Source of the DNA: Saliniradius amylolyticus
GTDB taxonomy: Bacteria > Pseudomonadota > Gammaproteobacteria > Enterobacterales > Alteromonadaceae
Direction of reading: 5' to 3'
NCBI RefSeq assembly: GCF_003143555.1
Contig: NZ_CP029347.1
Location: 744,001 to 808,000 of the forward strand
Length of the DNA stretch: 64,000 nt
Shown piece after piece: positions 46,887-56,331 of the stretch. The notes below the pieces were generated by a model. The model was given only the letters and a program-made list of their open reading frames with translations. It had not been told where the DNA came from and did not search any database. Each line of letters opens with the position of its first letter. The first letter of the stretch is position 1. The position numbers were made by a program, and so were the translations under genes.

Positions 46887-47341
46887 GGGTATTGGTTACT
46901 GTTGGCACTACTACTTTTAATGGTCTTTTTAGACATATTGATAATATTGCGGGCCAGCTGCCAGAGCTGGAATTCGTTTGTCAAATAGCAAACGGTGACT
47001 ATGAACCCCGGCATTGTAAATGGTTTAGGTTTTCTCAAAATATTGAAAACGAGTACAAGCAGAGTGATGTTGTCATTACTCATGCCGGAGCTGGTAGTGT
47101 CTATCAACTTTTGGAAATGGAGAAAGTGTTGATTGTTGTTCCAAATTTGGAGAGAAAGGACCAACACCAGCTCGACCTTGCACGTTATGTCGGCGGTGAA
47201 AACTATGCGCTTGTTGCCAATAACGCGAGTGAGATTTTGACAGGACTAAGAAAAATTAAGCAGGGTTACAAACCCACCCCTTATCAGAAGGAGTCATTTT
47301 TTATTGCTGGAAATATAAGAGAGTTTTTGGGTCTTCAATAG
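46883..47341 (+). CDS. Alg13/PssE-like glycosyltransferase catalytic subunit
   Basis: 152 residues with GTG start overlapping the previous stop. VLVTVGTTTFNGLFRHI at the N-terminus and VVITHAGAGSVYQLLEMEKVLIVVPNLERKDQHQLDLA are the Alg13/MurG-type C-domain motifs. With the preceding subunit it forms a two-part GT28-type enzyme that adds the second sugar to the lipid carrier. Confidence 0.85.
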   Translation: MRVLVTVGTTTFNGLFRHIDNIAGQLPELEFVCQIANGDYEPRHCKWFRFSQNIENEYKQSDVVITHAGAGSVYQLLEMEKVLIVVPNLERKDQHQLDLARYVGGENYALVANNASEILTGLRKIKQGYKPTPYQKESFFIAGNIREFLGLQ

Positions 47342-47447
47342 TACTTTACTTAATAGTTTTCACCCTCAGGAACAATAGAGCGAAAGCCAGCATTGTCTAT
47401 TTATTGGGGAGGCTTTAGTTCACTAATATCCCAGCGAGAGAGTATTT

Positions 47448-48494
47448 TCACTGAACGTGGTTGTGCATTTGCTTGTCTTGACGACACATAAAGAAGTTAT
47501 AAGCGATGAAAACACTCAAAAAGCTAATTAGCCGAGTGGATTCGGGGACCTGTGACTCCTGCATTATTATACCGAGCAAGCTAGCAATAACGCTAATGAC
47601 ACCTATAAATATTGTGGTCCACCTTGCTGACAAACCTTTAAATAACAGAATGTGATGCAAGTGATCGCGACTGGCCCTCAGTGGCGATAACCCCGACATT
47701 ATCCGGCGGATCATCACCGACACCATATCCATGAGTGGGACGGCAATCAGCCAGAGTGCAGTTGTAGGGTCAACAAATCTGGACTCGCCCTGGGTACAAA
47801 CCGCAAGCATCCAGATAACGGTAAGACCTAACAGCATACTCCCAGCATCACCCATAAAGACTTTATAACGGCCTCGTTTAAAACGACCAAAATTGAAGAA
47901 CAAGAAGGCGATTAATGCACCAATAAACATAGCGGGAAGCTCGGAGGAAAACTCAATATTTCCGAGATACGCAAGCACACCGATGGATATAAACGTATGA
48001 ATACCCAAGGTGCCCACAAGGCCGTCCACCCCGTCAGTCATATTAAACGCGTTGATGGCGCCAATTACGGCCATCAACGTTACTATCGGGGCCAAAACAC
48101 CTAACTGAATATCACCGGTCCCTATTAAGTTACCGAGGTTGGTAAGTTGGACGTCCGCACCAAACACCATCAACGAGCCGATCAAAACCTGAGCAATAAG
48201 GCGGATATTCGGTTCTATATCGTGATAATCGTCTAAAGCCCCGATGAGCACCAAAAAGGCGGTGGAGAGCATATACATCTTGTAAACGTTGTCGAACTCA
48301 ACAAATAAGAAGCTGCTTAGGACAATACTGGTATAGATGGCTAGTCCGCCTACCAGAGGCACTTCGCCCTGGTGGCGTTTTCGAGAGCAGGGTCTATCGA
48401 CCAGCCCGACACCAATAGCAATAGGACGAAACAGCATGACGGAGGCAAAGGCTACAAAGAACGAGAAAAGAGTAATGATCATCGTATCGATCAC
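47448..48494 (-). CDS. Undecaprenyl-phosphate sugar-1-phosphate transferase, WecA-like
   Basis: 348 residues, about ten membrane helices. Family motifs: PCSRKRHQGEVPLVGGLAIY, GALDDYHDIEP (Asp pair for Mg), NAFNMTDGVDGLVG and a C-terminal SRDHLHHIL. It transfers a HexNAc-1-phosphate, usually GlcNAc, to undecaprenyl phosphate and thereby starts repeat-unit synthesis. Runs opposite to its neighbours. As no WbaP-type enzyme is visible, it is the likely initiating enzyme of this locus, unless a shared one exists elsewhere. Confidence 0.9.
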   Translation of the reverse strand: MIDTMIITLFSFFVAFASVMLFRPIAIGVGLVDRPCSRKRHQGEVPLVGGLAIYTSIVLSSFLFVEFDNVYKMYMLSTAFLVLIGALDDYHDIEPNIRLIAQVLIGSLMVFGADVQLTNLGNLIGTGDIQLGVLAPIVTLMAVIGAINAFNMTDGVDGLVGTLGIHTFISIGVLAYLGNIEFSSELPAMFIGALIAFLFFNFGRFKRGRYKVFMGDAGSMLLGLTVIWMLAVCTQGESRFVDPTTALWLIAVPLMDMVSVMIRRIMSGLSPLRASRDHLHHILLFKGLSARWTTIFIGVISVIASLLGIIMQESQVPESTRLISFLSVFIAYNFFMCRQDKQMHNHVQ

Positions 48495-48706
48495 GGAAAA
48501 ATGCCCCTAGTGAAAGTGCGTTGAGGAAAGCCGCCCCCAATCCGGCCTGATAACCCGCTTATTCTAATTGACGAGGGACGTTCTCACAAGCGCACAAGAT
48601 TTTCATTCACCTGTCATTAAGTTTTTTATCTTACTCAGGTATCATTCCTGAAGAATTTTGGTCTGTGGTTAGTACACAGTATCAACGGTTTTTTAAAGGA
48701 AGCAGG

Positions 48707-50053
48707 ATGAGAGTTACCGTATTTGGCGTGGGCTATGTTGGTCTGGTTCAGGGCGCTATTCTGGCAGAGGTAGGCCATGATGTTACCTGTGTGGATGTGG
48801 ATCAGGATAAAGTGGCTTTGCTGAACAATGGGGGCATTCCCATCTATGAGCCAGGCCTGGAGCCGATTGTCAAAGAGAACCTTGCCGCAGGCCGCCTGCA
48901 CTTCACAACGGACGCGAAAGAGGGGGTACAACGCGCGGAGGTGATCTTCATCGCGGTAGGTACACCGCCGGATGAGGACGGCTCGGCGGACCTCAAATAT
49001 GTGCTTTCAGTTGCACGGACGGTCGCCGAACATATGCAGGAGCATAAAATTGTCATTAATAAATCCACCGTGCCGGTGGGCACTGCCGACAAAGTAAGAG
49101 CATCGATAACCGAAACGCTGAGACAACGTAAAGTTGAGCTGAGCTTTGATGTGGTTTCCAACCCTGAGTTTTTGAAAGAGGGAGCGGCGGTTAAGGACTG
49201 TATGAGCCCGGATAGGATTATCTTGGGTACAGAGTCGTCCAATTCCGAAAAAGTCTTACGCCGCCTGTATGCGCCTTTTAACCGGAACCATGAAAAGATC
49301 ATCGTCATGGACGTGCGCAGTGCGGAACTAACCAAGTATGCCGCGAACTGCATGCTGGCCACCAAAATCAGCTTTATGAACGAGATTGCCAACCTGGCAG
49401 AGAAATTTGGTGCCGATGTGGAAAATGTGCGCAGGGGCATTGGCTCGGACCCTCGTATCGGCTACCACTTTATTTATCCAGGCTGTGGCTATGGTGGTTC
49501 ATGCTTCCCGAAAGATGTTCAGGCGCTGATTCGCAGCGCCAATGCAGTAGGTTATCAGGCTCGGGTATTGGAGTCGGTGGAAGCGGTCAACTATGCTCAG
49601 AAGGAAAAACTGTTCGGCTACATCAGTGATTACTTCGACGGCCAGCTTGACGGCAAAACTGTCGCTTTGTGGGGACTGTCGTTCAAACCCAACACCGATG
49701 ATATGCGCGAAGCACCTAGTCGAGTGCTCATGGAGCAGCTATGGGAGGAAGGGGCTACTGTACAAGCCTATGACCCGGAAGCGATGGAAGAAACTCAACG
49801 TGTCTATGGCGGGCGCAATGACTTAAGGTTGATGGGCACCAAGGAAGCGGCGCTGAGCGGCGCAGACTTTTTGGTCATCTGTACCGATTGGCAGGCCTTT
49901 AAAGCCCCGGATTTTGAGTTGATCAAACAGCAGCTGGCACAGCCATTGATTTTTGATGGCCGAAATTTGTATGACCCACAGCAGATGCATGAGCTGGGCA
50001 TTCATTACTTCGGTATCGGTCGGGGGCAGTCAATAAAATCGGAGATTTCGTGA
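48707..50053 (+). CDS. ugd: UDP-glucose 6-dehydrogenase
   Basis: 448 residues from ATG 48707 (AAAGGAAGCAGG upstream). [24 protein letters not shown] is the NAD site; [16 protein letters not shown] holds the catalytic Cys; [18 protein letters not shown] is the C-terminal domain marker. It oxidises UDP-glucose to UDP-glucuronic acid, the likely source of the uronic acid that the GH88 and lyase candidate would act on. Followed directly by a second galU. Confidence 0.96.
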   Translation: MRVTVFGVGYVGLVQGAILAEVGHDVTCVDVDQDKVALLNNGGIPIYEPGLEPIVKENLAAGRLHFTTDAKEGVQRAEVIFIAVGTPPDEDGSADLKYVLSVARTVAEHMQEHKIVINKSTVPVGTADKVRASITETLRQRKVELSFDVVSNPEFLKEGAAVKDCMSPDRIILGTESSNSEKVLRRLYAPFNRNHEKIIVMDVRSAELTKYAANCMLATKISFMNEIANLAEKFGADVENVRRGIGSDPRIGYHFIYPGCGYGGSCFPKDVQALIRSANAVGYQARVLESVEAVNYAQKEKLFGYISDYFDGQLDGKTVALWGLSFKPNTDDMREAPSRVLMEQLWEEGATVQAYDPEAMEETQRVYGGRNDLRLMGTKEAALSGADFLVICTDWQAFKAPDFELIKQQLAQPLIFDGRNLYDPQQMHELGIHYFGIGRGQSIKSEIS

Positions 50054-50934
50054 TGGATGTGAGAAAAGCCGTAATACCCGTTGCAGGCCTGGGCACTCGT
50101 ATGTTGCCTGCTACCAAGGCTATTCCCAAGGAGATGTTGCCGGTGGTGGATAAGCCCCTGATTCAGTATGTGGTCAGTGAATGCGTTGCGGCCGGCATTA
50201 AGGAAATTGTTTTGGTGACTCATGCCAGTAAGAACAGCATTGAAAACCACTTCGACACCAGCTTTGAACTGGAAGCAACGCTGGAAAAGCGGGTCAAACG
50301 TCAGCTGTTGGATGAGGTGCAGTCCATTTGCCCAAAAGATGTCACCATCATGCATGTGCGTCAGGGCGTGGCGAAAGGACTGGGGCATGCTGTGCTCTGC
50401 GCCGAGCCGCTGGTGGGTGACGCGCCTTTTGCGGTGGTCTTGCCAGATGTGCTCATTGACGATGCGGCCTCTGACCTGACTCAGGATAATATGGCCGAAA
50501 TGATCGCGCGCTTTAAAGAGTCTGGTGCCAGTCAGATTATGGTGGAGAAGGTGCCGGAGGATAAGGTCAGTCAGTTCGGTATTGCCGATATTAATGGAGA
50601 GGAACTTCGGCCCGGGCAATCCGCGCCGATTAAAATGGTGGTGGAAAAGCCGCCCAAAGACGAGGCGCCGTCCGACCTGGCCGTGGTAGGGCGCTATGTG
50701 CTGTCGGCCAATATCTGGGACAAGTTGCGCCATACTCCGCCGGGGGCGGGCGATGAAATCCAGCTGACCGACGCTATCGACGCATTGATGCTGGAAGAGC
50801 CGGTGGAAGCCTACTACATGAAGGGTAAAAGCCATGACTGTGGCAGTAAACTGGGTTATATGAAAGCCAATGTGGAGTATGCCCTTCGCCATCCGGAGCT
50901 GGGGCAGGAATTCGCGGCGTACCTTAAGTTATAG
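50053..50934 (+). CDS. galU: UTP-glucose-1-phosphate uridylyltransferase (copy 2)
   Basis: 293 residues from ATG 50053, one base overlap with the ugd stop. Motifs as in copy 1 ([35 protein letters not shown]). The first hundred residues differ from copy 1 at only a few sites (for example N/S, T/A, E/D, I/V, D/K). Pairing with ugd suggests a dedicated UDP-glucuronate supply. Confidence 0.95.
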   Translation: MDVRKAVIPVAGLGTRMLPATKAIPKEMLPVVDKPLIQYVVSECVAAGIKEIVLVTHASKNSIENHFDTSFELEATLEKRVKRQLLDEVQSICPKDVTIMHVRQGVAKGLGHAVLCAEPLVGDAPFAVVLPDVLIDDAASDLTQDNMAEMIARFKESGASQIMVEKVPEDKVSQFGIADINGEELRPGQSAPIKMVVEKPPKDEAPSDLAVVGRYVLSANIWDKLRHTPPGAGDEIQLTDAIDALMLEEPVEAYYMKGKSHDCGSKLGYMKANVEYALRHPELGQEFAAYLKL

Positions 50935-50959
50935 CCACAAGACCAGTCTGTTTAGCGTC

Positions 50960-50979
50960 ATACCTGCGAAAGCAGGTAT
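50960..50979. repeat. REP-like palindrome, copy 1
   Basis: ATACCTGC, GAAA loop, GCAGGTAT: a perfect eight-pair hairpin in a TCAT...ATC context. Member of a small repeat family also seen near 56223, 57697, 57756 and 57788. It lies 26 bases after galU copy 2, where it might stabilise the mRNA end. Confidence 0.7.
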
Positions 50980-51185
50980 CTATGGGGTTAGATGTCATCG
51001 ACTGATGGATTTCTTTTCGGTGCTGGTATTCGGCTCAAGAATGCCTGTATTTGTGATTGGAAGAAATTAGTCAGCGCTTTCCAAATAACCTAATGTTACT
51101 TTATAACAAAAAATGGTTTACTCTTAACCACCAGTGCGGATAATACGCCGCCTGTTCGTTCCATGCGCATTATTAAGAGAAGCCC

Positions 51186-51914
51186 TTGAGCCTGTTATAC
51201 CTCGCCCTCAGTTTGCTGGTGCTTATTTTAGTGCCCTTGATAGAAAAGCTATCCCGGGGCAAGCAACGCTTCGAGCATCTGCTATCCAGCTTCCTGATTG
51301 TGGTGTTGGCCGGTATTGTGCTTGGCGAGATCATTCCCATGTCCTATCAGGCGGTAGGCTGGTGGGCAGTGCCTATGATTATTATTGGTCTCAGCGGCCC
51401 GACACTGATCGAAAAGCTCTTCAGTAAGGCAGCAGACAGCACCCATCAGGTTACGCTGCTGATCGGGATCTGCGGCCTGATGTTACACGCCATGATCGAT
51501 GGCGCCTCCCTGAACGAATATGAACATCTATCTTCAGCGTCCGGTTTACTGGGCCTGGCGGTGGTCTTGCACCGGATACCGGTAGCATTGATGATTTTAT
51601 TGCTATTACGACCGCTGTTTGGTCGCAAGGGCGTATGGATGGGCTTAATGTCGGTAGCCATCTTTACGCTGTTTGGCTATGTGTTGGGGCTGCAAATCGA
51701 AAAGGCCATCAGCAGCGAGGGCTTTGCTCTGTTGCAATCCTTTGTGGCGGGCACCTTATTGCACGTTTTGATACACCAACCGCACAAGCACGATCACAGC
51801 CATAATCACAAACACTCCCTCTGGCATGAGGTTCGCGCCTGGCGCACCTATAATCTTATTGGGGCTGGCCTCGGTGTGGTGACGCTGGTGACGCTGGCCT
51901 TACTGCACCACTAG
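51186..51914 (+). CDS. Membrane protein with ZIP-like features
   Basis: 242 residues, about seven hydrophobic helices, TTG start after GAGAAG. A central LHAMIDGASL and VVLHRIPVALMI place His residues in helices as in ZIP metal transporters (HxxxD and HxxP), and a loop near residue 200 is His-rich (HKHDHSHNHKH). This suggests movement or binding of zinc or a similar metal. The ZIP family relation is a resemblance, not certain. It ends 31 bases from the convergent MscS gene. Confidence 0.5.
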   Translation: MSLLYLALSLLVLILVPLIEKLSRGKQRFEHLLSSFLIVVLAGIVLGEIIPMSYQAVGWWAVPMIIIGLSGPTLIEKLFSKAADSTHQVTLLIGICGLMLHAMIDGASLNEYEHLSSASGLLGLAVVLHRIPVALMILLLLRPLFGRKGVWMGLMSVAIFTLFGYVLGLQIEKAISSEGFALLQSFVAGTLLHVLIHQPHKHDHSHNHKHSLWHEVRAWRTYNLIGAGLGVVTLVTLALLHH

Positions 51915-51945
51915 AGCGTGCTGACTTTTCGAGTCTGAGCTTTGT

Positions 51946-53220
51946 TCAGTTCCCTGTCTGACGGTCGCTAATGCGCTGATAGGCGCGCAGGCCAAAGGCC
52001 GGTAAGATGGCCAGCAGATGATCCATAATATCCGACTGCACGCCCTCATATTCCACCCAGATTTTGTCCTTGGAAAAGCAGTAAACCTCCATGGGCAGGC
52101 CAAACTCCGTCGGAGCCAGCTGGCGGGCCATTAACGTCAGCTCCTGATTGACCTTGGGGTGATGCTTAAGATACTCAATAATATAAGCGCGGAAGGTACC
52201 GATGTTAGTCAGCCGACGGGCGTTAACCAGATCCTCTGCGGTGACATGCTCATCCTGGTTGTGTCTGGCGACCTCTTCTCGCTTTTTATTGATGTACGCT
52301 TTGATATAACGGATCTTGGCGAAGTCTTCTAACATCGATTCATCGCAAAAACGAATGGAATGGATATCCAGATATATGGCCCGCTTGATGCGGCGACCGC
52401 CGGATTCCTGCATACCGCGCCAGTTAATGAACGAGTCACCAATCAGGGCATAAGTGGGCACTGTGGTGATGGTGTTATCCCAGTTTTGTACCTTGACCGT
52501 GGTTAGGCCTACGGCGATCACCGTACCATTGGCGCCATACTTGCTCAGTTCTATCCAGTCGCCAGTATTGACCATGCGGTTGGCCACGATGTTGACCCCT
52601 GCTACCAGGCCTAAAATGGTGTCGCGGAAGATAAGCAACAAAACGGCGGTAATGGCTCCAAGGCCCGAAAGAACCAGCGTCGGAGACTTATCGATAAGAT
52701 CGGCAACCACCAGAATGATGGCCACCAACGTAAAGATCAGCTTGCCCACCTGAATGAAGTTGGTAATGGGCACGCGCTTGGCCATCGGGGAGTGGTTGTA
52801 AATGCCTTCGGCGGTATTCAGCAGAGCGCTGATAAGCAGAAGCGACACAACCACTCCATAGATATACGTCAGCTTCAGTAACAAGCTCAGCGCGCCTTCC
52901 CAATCTTTTAGCAGCGGTTGAGCCAGCACATAAATCAGTACGACCGGGATCAGGTGCGCCAGTCTGGAGAAAAAGTGATGCTCCTTGAGTTCGTCATCCA
53001 GTTGGCTCTTACTGGCTGCAATCAGTCTTGTGGCCTGGTGAGTTAGTAAGTACCTACCTACAACCAATCCAAGCCAGGAACTGACCAGTATTAAACTCAA
53101 AGCAATGACTAAATACAGCGTCTGGCTCACCTGAATCGGCAGGCCCAGCGCATCGCTGTATTCCAGTACCAGGGTGGGCAGCTGTTCAAAGCCTTGCATC
53201 AGTGTTTGTTTTTCATCCAT
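51946..53220 (-). CDS. Mechanosensitive ion channel, MscS family (YbdG-like)
   Basis: 424 residues with about five membrane helices, then the MscS beta domain: GLVAGVNIVANRMVNTGDWIELSKYGANGTVIAVGLTTVKVQNWDNTITTVPTYALI. The Gly/Ala-rich pore helix just before it (LVLSGLGAITAVLLLIFRDTILGL) fits the family. The length and the insertion in the cytoplasmic part are closest to YbdG/MscM. It opens under membrane tension. Last of three overlapping minus-strand genes. Confidence 0.88.
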   Translation of the reverse strand: MDEKQTLMQGFEQLPTLVLEYSDALGLPIQVSQTLYLVIALSLILVSSWLGLVVGRYLLTHQATRLIAASKSQLDDELKEHHFFSRLAHLIPVVLIYVLAQPLLKDWEGALSLLLKLTYIYGVVVSLLLISALLNTAEGIYNHSPMAKRVPITNFIQVGKLIFTLVAIILVVADLIDKSPTLVLSGLGAITAVLLLIFRDTILGLVAGVNIVANRMVNTGDWIELSKYGANGTVIAVGLTTVKVQNWDNTITTVPTYALIGDSFINWRGMQESGGRRIKRAIYLDIHSIRFCDESMLEDFAKIRYIKAYINKKREEVARHNQDEHVTAEDLVNARRLTNIGTFRAYIIEYLKHHPKVNQELTLMARQLAPTEFGLPMEVYCFSKDKIWVEYEGVQSDIMDHLLAILPAFGLRAYQRISDRQTGN

Positions 53221-54113
53221 TAACGGCTATCCAGAAGTTGACGCAGGTGTTGGTCTTTTTCCGCCCATTTGTCGTTGAGCCAGCTTTGAAAGCTCAGACG
53301 GAATTGTTCGTTATTGAAGTAATCACCGATCAACCGCTCTTCCACGGGCAAGACCTCGGCATGCAGCAATACCTTGGTTAATCGGCCGCAGAGCAGCTCC
53401 AGGACCGGATGGCGACTATGGGGATAGAGCAAGGTGACATTGATGATATGATTAAACAGATGGCCCATGGCCGCCAGCGTAAAGGCGACTCCGGCAGCTT
53501 TGGGTTTTAACAGGTTTTCGTAAGGGCTATTGCGCAGCCGGTGCTTCTTGGGCGTGAAACGCGTGCCTTCCACAAAGTTCACTACCGTGGTGGGAATGGC
53601 TTTGAATTTCTCACAGCTTTTCTTGGTGGTTTCGATGTCTTTGCCTTTTAGGGCCGGATTCTTCTCTACCTGTTCTTTGCTGTAACGACGCATAAACGGC
53701 ATATCCAGAGCCCAGGCTCCCAGGCCTACAAAGGGCATCCATAGCAGTTCCTGCTTGATAAAAAACTTAGTCGCTGGGATGCGGCCTACGGAAAAGTACA
53801 TCAGCAGGATAATGTCCAGCCAACTGAGATGGTTGGAGATCACCAGGTACCAGTGCTGCTTATCCAGCTCGCCATCCACTTCGACCTGCAGGTCCAGTCG
53901 GTTAAACAAACGGATAAAGCCCATGCTGCATACAGCAAAGCTCGCCATGCCAAAGTGCAGTATGGCGTTCAGAGCCCGTGTTATAACGGGAACAGGCAAC
54001 AAAAACTTAATGATCCCAAAACCGATAACAAAGGCGCCCCAGAACGCCAGATTGAGGATCTGTAATAGCAGGTGGACCGGAAGAATTAAAAACGGCGGTA
54101 AGAAAGATAACAT
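53220..54113 (-). CDS. PlsC-type acyltransferase (YihG-like), copy 2
   Basis: 297 residues with an N-terminal membrane helix pair. NHLSWLDI is the H-x4-D catalytic motif, KQELLWMPFVGL and VEGTRFTPKK the acyl-acceptor motifs. Such proteins act on lysophosphatidic acid or related lipids. It overlaps its paralogue by one base and is similar over its whole length; tandem duplication is likely. The two may differ in acyl or acceptor choice. Confidence 0.9.
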   Translation of the reverse strand: MLSFLPPFLILPVHLLLQILNLAFWGAFVIGFGIIKFLLPVPVITRALNAILHFGMASFAVCSMGFIRLFNRLDLQVEVDGELDKQHWYLVISNHLSWLDIILLMYFSVGRIPATKFFIKQELLWMPFVGLGAWALDMPFMRRYSKEQVEKNPALKGKDIETTKKSCEKFKAIPTTVVNFVEGTRFTPKKHRLRNSPYENLLKPKAAGVAFTLAAMGHLFNHIINVTLLYPHSRHPVLELLCGRLTKVLLHAEVLPVEERLIGDYFNNEQFRLSFQSWLNDKWAEKDQHLRQLLDSR

Positions 54114-55009
54114 TATACGGCTTGTTCCTTAGAGCATGTGGCCCTTTCCAGCGTTTCAAGCAGGGCATCTTTTTGTTGCCAGCGTTGATTCAGCCATTGC
54201 TGGAACTTCAGTTTTTGTTCTTCGCTGTCAAAGTAATCACCGGGCAACACATTGTCCAGTGATGTCACCTTAACGCGTACCTGAATTTGCTTCACCTTAC
54301 CGCAGACAAAGTCCCAAAAGCTGGGTGCCCCCTGAGGGTAGTGAATGGTGACATCCAGTAGCTGGTGTAATTTATCACCCATGGCATTTAATACAAAGGC
54401 AATGCCGCCTGCTTTGGGTCTGAGCAGGTGGTCAAAAGGGCTGTTCTGAGCCGCGTGTTTTTGTGGAGTAAAGCGGGTGCCTTCCACAAAATTCATGATG
54501 CTCACAGGTTTGAAGCGAAATTTCTCGCACGCTGCGCGGGTGGTTTCCAGATCCTTACCCTTCTTGTGCGGGTACTTTTCCAAAAAGGCTTTTTTGTAGC
54601 GGCGCATAAAGGGGAAGTCCAGTGCCCACCAGGCGAGGCCAAGGAAGGGCACCCAGATCAGCTCTCGCTTTAGAAAAAATTTTAGAAATGGGATTTTACG
54701 GTTAAACACGCGCTGAAGAACCAAAATATCCACCCAGGACTGGTGGTTGGCAATCACCAGATACCACTCTTTGGGGGTGAGCGGGTTCAGACCCTTAACG
54801 TCAAACTGAGTGCCGCCGGTGAGCTTCTGGTTCAGGTTATTGATGCTGACCCAGGAGGTGGCACACCGGTCCAGAATGCGAGTGAGTACGGTCTGCCAGG
54901 GGCGAATCGGAATCAATTTCAGCAGGGACAATAGAATAATCGGCACAAACCAGAACAGGGTGTTGATTCCGTAACCCAATACCGAAAATACGCCAACAAG
55001 GTTTTTCAT
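54113..55009 (-). CDS. PlsC-type acyltransferase (YihG-like), copy 1
   Basis: 298 residues. NHQSWVDI (H-x4-D), KRELIWVPFLGLAWWALDFPFMRR and VEGTRFTPQK match copy 2 almost motif for motif. First gene of the minus-strand unit with copy 2 and the MscS channel. Divergent from proB, with 84 bases between the starts. Confidence 0.9.
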   Translation of the reverse strand: MKNLVGVFSVLGYGINTLFWFVPIILLSLLKLIPIRPWQTVLTRILDRCATSWVSINNLNQKLTGGTQFDVKGLNPLTPKEWYLVIANHQSWVDILVLQRVFNRKIPFLKFFLKRELIWVPFLGLAWWALDFPFMRRYKKAFLEKYPHKKGKDLETTRAACEKFRFKPVSIMNFVEGTRFTPQKHAAQNSPFDHLLRPKAGGIAFVLNAMGDKLHQLLDVTIHYPQGAPSFWDFVCGKVKQIQVRVKVTSLDNVLPGDYFDSEEQKLKFQQWLNQRWQQKDALLETLERATCSKEQAV

Positions 55010-55093
55010 GCTAAAAGTTGTTGTCTAGAAACCAGTTTGCGGCGTATTTTATACCAATCTGCGGTATTCATCACAGCTTTAAGGATTTTCCCT

Positions 55094-56212
55094 GTGAACG
55101 CCAGCTCTAATAACTATGCTCCGTTTCAGTGGCAGCGCGCCGTGATCAAAGTGGGCAGTAATCTCATCGCGCCCCAGGGCAATCGCTGCTGTATTGAACA
55201 TCTGATGCCTCTGGCCCAGTTTATCAGCCAGAGTCGTCGTCAGGGGAAGTCGGTGGTATTAGTGTCTTCCGGTGCGGTTGCCGCCGGTCGAAGCGCGTTG
55301 GGCGGCGAGCCCCCCGCCAGTCTGTCCCGCAAACAAGCCATGGCCGCGGTAGGGCAGAATCGCATGATGGCCAACTGGGCGCGACTGTTTGACTTTGATA
55401 TCGCCCAGATGTTGCTGACTCACAATGATATCCGACAGCGTGACAGCTACCTGAATATCAAAAGTACACTCAGGGAGTTGTTAGAGTTCGACATTCTGCC
55501 CATTGTGAATGAAAACGACTCTGTAGCCAGTGACGAGCTGAAATTCGGCGATAATGACAACCTGGCGGCGTTGGTAGCCCTTGTCGCAGAAGCCGACACT
55601 CTCATGCTTTGCACCGATATCGATGGCCTGTATACCGCCAATCCTCACCATGACCCAAAAGCATCGCCCATTCGACGGGTTGAGACCTTAACAGCCGAGC
55701 ATATGGCCTTAGCCGGGGACAGCCACTCCTGCATCGGCACCGGCGGTATGCTGACCAAGTTGCAGGCGGCGAGCAAGGCGGCGGCAAATGGTGTACAGAC
55801 GCTGATCATCAATGGCGGTGATGCCAATAGCTATATGCAGCTGTCTCAGGGCAGGGTGCCCGGTACTCTGATTCAGGCCGGTCAGTCACGTGACAGTGCC
55901 AAGAAGAACTGGCTGCGTCATAGCTTGAAGGCGAAAGGCCAGCTAGCCGTCGATGAAGGCGCAGCGAAGGCGCTGGTTAGTGCGGGCGCTTCTTTACTGC
56001 CGGTGGGCATTACAGAGGTGCAGGGCCATTTTGATATTGGTGAGGCCGTTGAGGTGAGCTTTCAGGGCAAGGTAATTGCCACCGGTCTCAGCCAGTACTC
56101 TGCTGCGGAGCTGCGACAGATTTGTGGCGCCCAGAGTCTGAACATTGAGTCTCGTCTGGGCTATGTCCGCGCGCCCGTTGCCGTCCATCGAGATGACCTT
56201 ATTCTGCATTAA
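55094..56212 (+). CDS. proB: Glutamate 5-kinase
   Basis: 372 residues from GTG 55094, which has AAGGATT seven bases upstream and gives the family length (367 in E. coli); a longer frame from 55037 adds an unlikely tail. VIKVGSNLIAP, VLVSSGAVAAGRSALG, NENDSVASDELKFGDNDNLAALVA and the C-terminal PUA domain (about 275-365) are present. First step of proline synthesis. No proA follows, so the partner gene lies elsewhere. Confidence 0.95.
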   Translation: MNASSNNYAPFQWQRAVIKVGSNLIAPQGNRCCIEHLMPLAQFISQSRRQGKSVVLVSSGAVAAGRSALGGEPPASLSRKQAMAAVGQNRMMANWARLFDFDIAQMLLTHNDIRQRDSYLNIKSTLRELLEFDILPIVNENDSVASDELKFGDNDNLAALVALVAEADTLMLCTDIDGLYTANPHHDPKASPIRRVETLTAEHMALAGDSHSCIGTGGMLTKLQAASKAAANGVQTLIINGGDANSYMQLSQGRVPGTLIQAGQSRDSAKKNWLRHSLKAKGQLAVDEGAAKALVSAGASLLPVGITEVQGHFDIGEAVEVSFQGKVIATGLSQYSAAELRQICGAQSLNIESRLGYVRAPVAVHRDDLILH

Positions 56213-56222
56213 TATAATCGTC

Positions 56223-56269
56223 ATTCCTGTGTAAGCGATAATCCACACTTCTTGCCACCGAGCAGGAAT
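56223..56269. repeat. REP-like palindrome, degenerate copy
   Basis: Arms ATTCCTG (56223-56229) and CAGGAAT (56263-56269) in the TCATTCCTG...GCAGGAATCCA setting of the family, but with a longer, partly mispaired centre. Confidence 0.4.
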
Positions 56270-56303
56270 CCATACCCTCACTCAGGCTCTGACAGGGGAT
56301 GGA

Positions 56304-56326
56304 AAGGGGCTGGTCTACAGCCCCTT
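56304..56326. terminator. Possible shared terminator between convergent genes
   Basis: AAGGGGCTG (56304-56312) and CAGCCCCTT (56318-56326) form a nine-pair hairpin with a five-base loop. T runs are short on both sides, so activity is uncertain. It lies between the ends of proB and the Nramp-like gene. Confidence 0.45.
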
Positions 56327-56331
56327 AAAGG

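Noticed and set aside
48844-49440. Open frame of 198 codons opposite ugd
   Set aside because: Antisense shadow of a clear ugd gene; Ser-rich with no motif.
50005-50892. Long open frame of 295 codons on the minus strand
   Set aside because: Mirror of galU copy 2; no family motif, His-rich composition typical of an antisense shadow.
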